Below are positions 5,139 through 6,399 of a stretch of 6,399 nt of DNA, one piece after another. Both the position numbers and the translations under genes were made by a program. The notes under the pieces were generated by a model. It saw only the letters and a program-made list of their open reading frames with translations. It searched no databases and was not told the DNA's origin. The DNA lies in the NCBI GenBank assembly GCA_003505905.1, contig DNXM01000040.1, positions 3,197-9,595 of the forward strand, written 5' to 3'. Source of the DNA: Oscillospiraceae bacterium. Its GTDB lineage: Bacteria > Bacillota > Clostridia > Oscillospirales > Acutalibacteraceae. Each line of letters opens with the position of its first letter. Position 1 is the first letter of the stretch.

Positions 5139-6399
5139 ATGGACAACTGTAAATTCGTAAATGTATTTCAGGGCAACGGTGAAATTGACCTGCCGAAGCC
5201 GCAGGGAATCAGCGCAAAATGGTTCTTTATCAAAGCCGGGTGCGGGAACACATCCCCTGCCGCAACACTGCCGTTCGGACCGATGAGCGTTGCACCGTAC
5301 ACGGGCGGCTATCCGACCGGAAGCACCAACCACTTTCCGAACAGCTATGCGCATCCGAAGCATTTCAAAGATGACGGAATTCTCGGTTTCAGCCATTTAC
5401 ATCACAGCGGAACGGGTGCTGTCGGATACTACTACAACTATTGCTTGGTTTCTCCCCATTACGGAGAATCTCTGAAAAGGCAGAATATTTTGAACGAATC
5501 GGCACAGCCCGGTTATTATTCCTGCAAGCTCGACAACATCATCTGCGAAATAACCGCCAATCGTCGTACAGCGATTCACCACTATATTTTTCACAAAAAC
5601 GGTGGAAAAATCAGCGTTGACTTTGCCAACATGGATTTGAATTATCCCGACTGCGAAAGAAAAAGAGCCGAAGTGAAAAGAATTGAAAGCAGTCGAAAAA
5701 TCGTTACAGCGCAAATTGTTGCCGAAGGTGTTTCACTCTATTTTGCCGTTGCGTGTGATTTGCCGTATGAGCAAACGGAAACGGGACTGCTGTATTCCGT
5801 CGGCGAAAACCGTGAAGTTACCTTAAAGGTTGCTGTTTCGCTTGTCGGTTGCGAAAAAGCGATTGCATTTTTACAAAGCACAGACGATTTTACCGAAACG
5901 AAGCAAAAAGCGTACGACACCTGGAACCGTGAACTTTCCAAAATTCAAATTGACACCGATGATGAAAAAATCCGTGAAATTTTCTATTCCAATCTCTATC
6001 ATTCATTGGTTAAGCCTGCCGATTGGGACGGTGAAAGCTTCATTTATGAACAAAACAAGCCGTTTTCGGCGGATTTTACAACGCTTTGGGATATGTACAA
6101 AACCCAGCTTCCTTTGCTCTTTCTCATTAACAAGGAGCAGGGCGAAAAAACAGTGGAAACCTTGTTGAGCTGTGGTGAAGCACTCGGACAGATTCCGAAC
6201 AACATCGGGCTGTCTTCCCGCTATAAGCTACATTCCGAGCAGGCAAGAATGCTTGCGGAATATGTTCTGCTCACCGCCTACCGCTACGGTGTTAAGGTGG
6301 ATGTCAAGCGGATGCTCCGCTGCATTGAAAACGATATTTTTGCTGAGAACAAAAAGGATTTCATTGAAGATGGCGTTTGTCAGTCGCACACATGGATGC
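5139..6399 (+). CDS. Divergent GH92-family glycoside hydrolase (alpha-mannosidase-like), N-terminal part, truncated by window edge
   Basis: The frame is open from the ATG at 5139 to the right edge: 420 codons of a protein that is usually about 700-770 residues. Characterised GH92 enzymes are mostly calcium-dependent exo-alpha-mannosidases, often alpha-1,2. Seen in the translation: GNTSPAATLPFGPMSVAPYT at 36-55 (family: G-x-T-x-PGATVPFG), GFSHLHHSGTGAVGYY at 83-98 (family: GFSHTHLSGTG), and SADFTTLWDMYKTQLPLL at 310-327, the family's WDTYR-type block at the start of the catalytic (alpha/alpha)6 barrel. The remaining catalytic acidic residues should lie beyond the window. There is no signal peptide or membrane segment, and 11 cysteines are scattered through the sequence, which fits a cytoplasmic enzyme acting on imported oligosaccharides. 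The N-terminal motifs differ from those of secreted Bacteroides GH92, so activity and linkage are uncertain. It is divergent from the phosphate transporter; neighbours to the right are unseen. Confidence 0.85.
   Translation, partial: MDNCKFVNVFQGNGEIDLPKPQGISAKWFFIKAGCGNTSPAATLPFGPMSVAPYTGGYPTGSTNHFPNSYAHPKHFKDDGILGFSHLHHSGTGAVGYYYNYCLVSPHYGESLKRQNILNESAQPGYYSCKLDNIICEITANRRTAIHHYIFHKNGGKISVDFANMDLNYPDCERKRAEVKRIESSRKIVTAQIVAEGVSLYFAVACDLPYEQTETGLLYSVGENREVTLKVAVSLVGCEKAIAFLQSTDDFTETKQKAYDTWNRELSKIQIDTDDEKIREIFYSNLYHSLVKPADWDGESFIYEQNKPFSADFTTLWDMYKTQLPLLFLINKEQGEKTVETLLSCGEALGQIPNNIGLSSRYKLHSEQARMLAEYVLLTAYRYGVKVDVKRMLRCIENDIFAENKKDFIEDGVCQSHTWM

Noticed and set aside
5397..5714. 105-residue minus-strand open frame opposite the GH92-type gene
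   Set aside because: It is antisense to a frame with clear GH92 motifs and has no promoter or start signal that stands out.

Overview
The window reads as ordinary chromosomal DNA from a low-to-moderate-GC Gram-positive bacterium, most likely a gut-type clostridium (Oscillospiraceae/Ruminococcaceae-like). This is inferred from the Firmicutes-style Pgi, a secreted DacA/DacF-type D,D-carboxypeptidase, an MtaB (YqeV-type) tRNA methylthiotransferase, strong AAGGAG ribosome binding sites and SigA-like promoters with 17-bp spacers. The genus is not resolved. I see no rRNA, tRNA, CRISPR array, insertion sequence or phage gene.

Layout: (1) positions 1-519, minus strand, carry the N-terminal 173 codons of glucose-6-phosphate isomerase (pgi), which runs off the left edge. 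Its leader (520-615) has its own promoter, an unusually distant strong Shine-Dalgarno sequence and a perfect 9-bp hairpin. (2) 667-1851, minus, is a complete S11-family D-alanyl-D-alanine carboxypeptidase with a signal peptide. (3) 1998-3284, plus, is a complete mtaB, transcribed away from the carboxypeptidase gene from a clear promoter at 1942-1970. (4) 3274-5025, minus, is a complete Na/Pi cotransporter with a C-terminal PhoU-like domain; its stop overlaps the mtaB 3' end tail to tail by 11 bp. (5) 5139-6399, plus, is the first 420 codons of a cytoplasmic, divergent GH92-type glycosidase that runs off the right edge. The transporter and the glycosidase are divergent and appear to share a compact promoter region in which the two -10 boxes overlap.

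The genes are mainly housekeeping functions (glycolysis, cell-wall trimming, tRNA modification, phosphate uptake) plus one carbohydrate-degrading enzyme. They do not form one obvious pathway: strand switches give at least four transcription units. The only metabolic link I can suggest is weak: mannose released by the GH92 enzyme would enter glycolysis as fructose-6-phosphate, a substrate of Pgi.

I did not find a convincing new biological system. The points most worth a second look are the pgi leader, the divergent signal-less GH92 protein and the overlapping divergent promoters.
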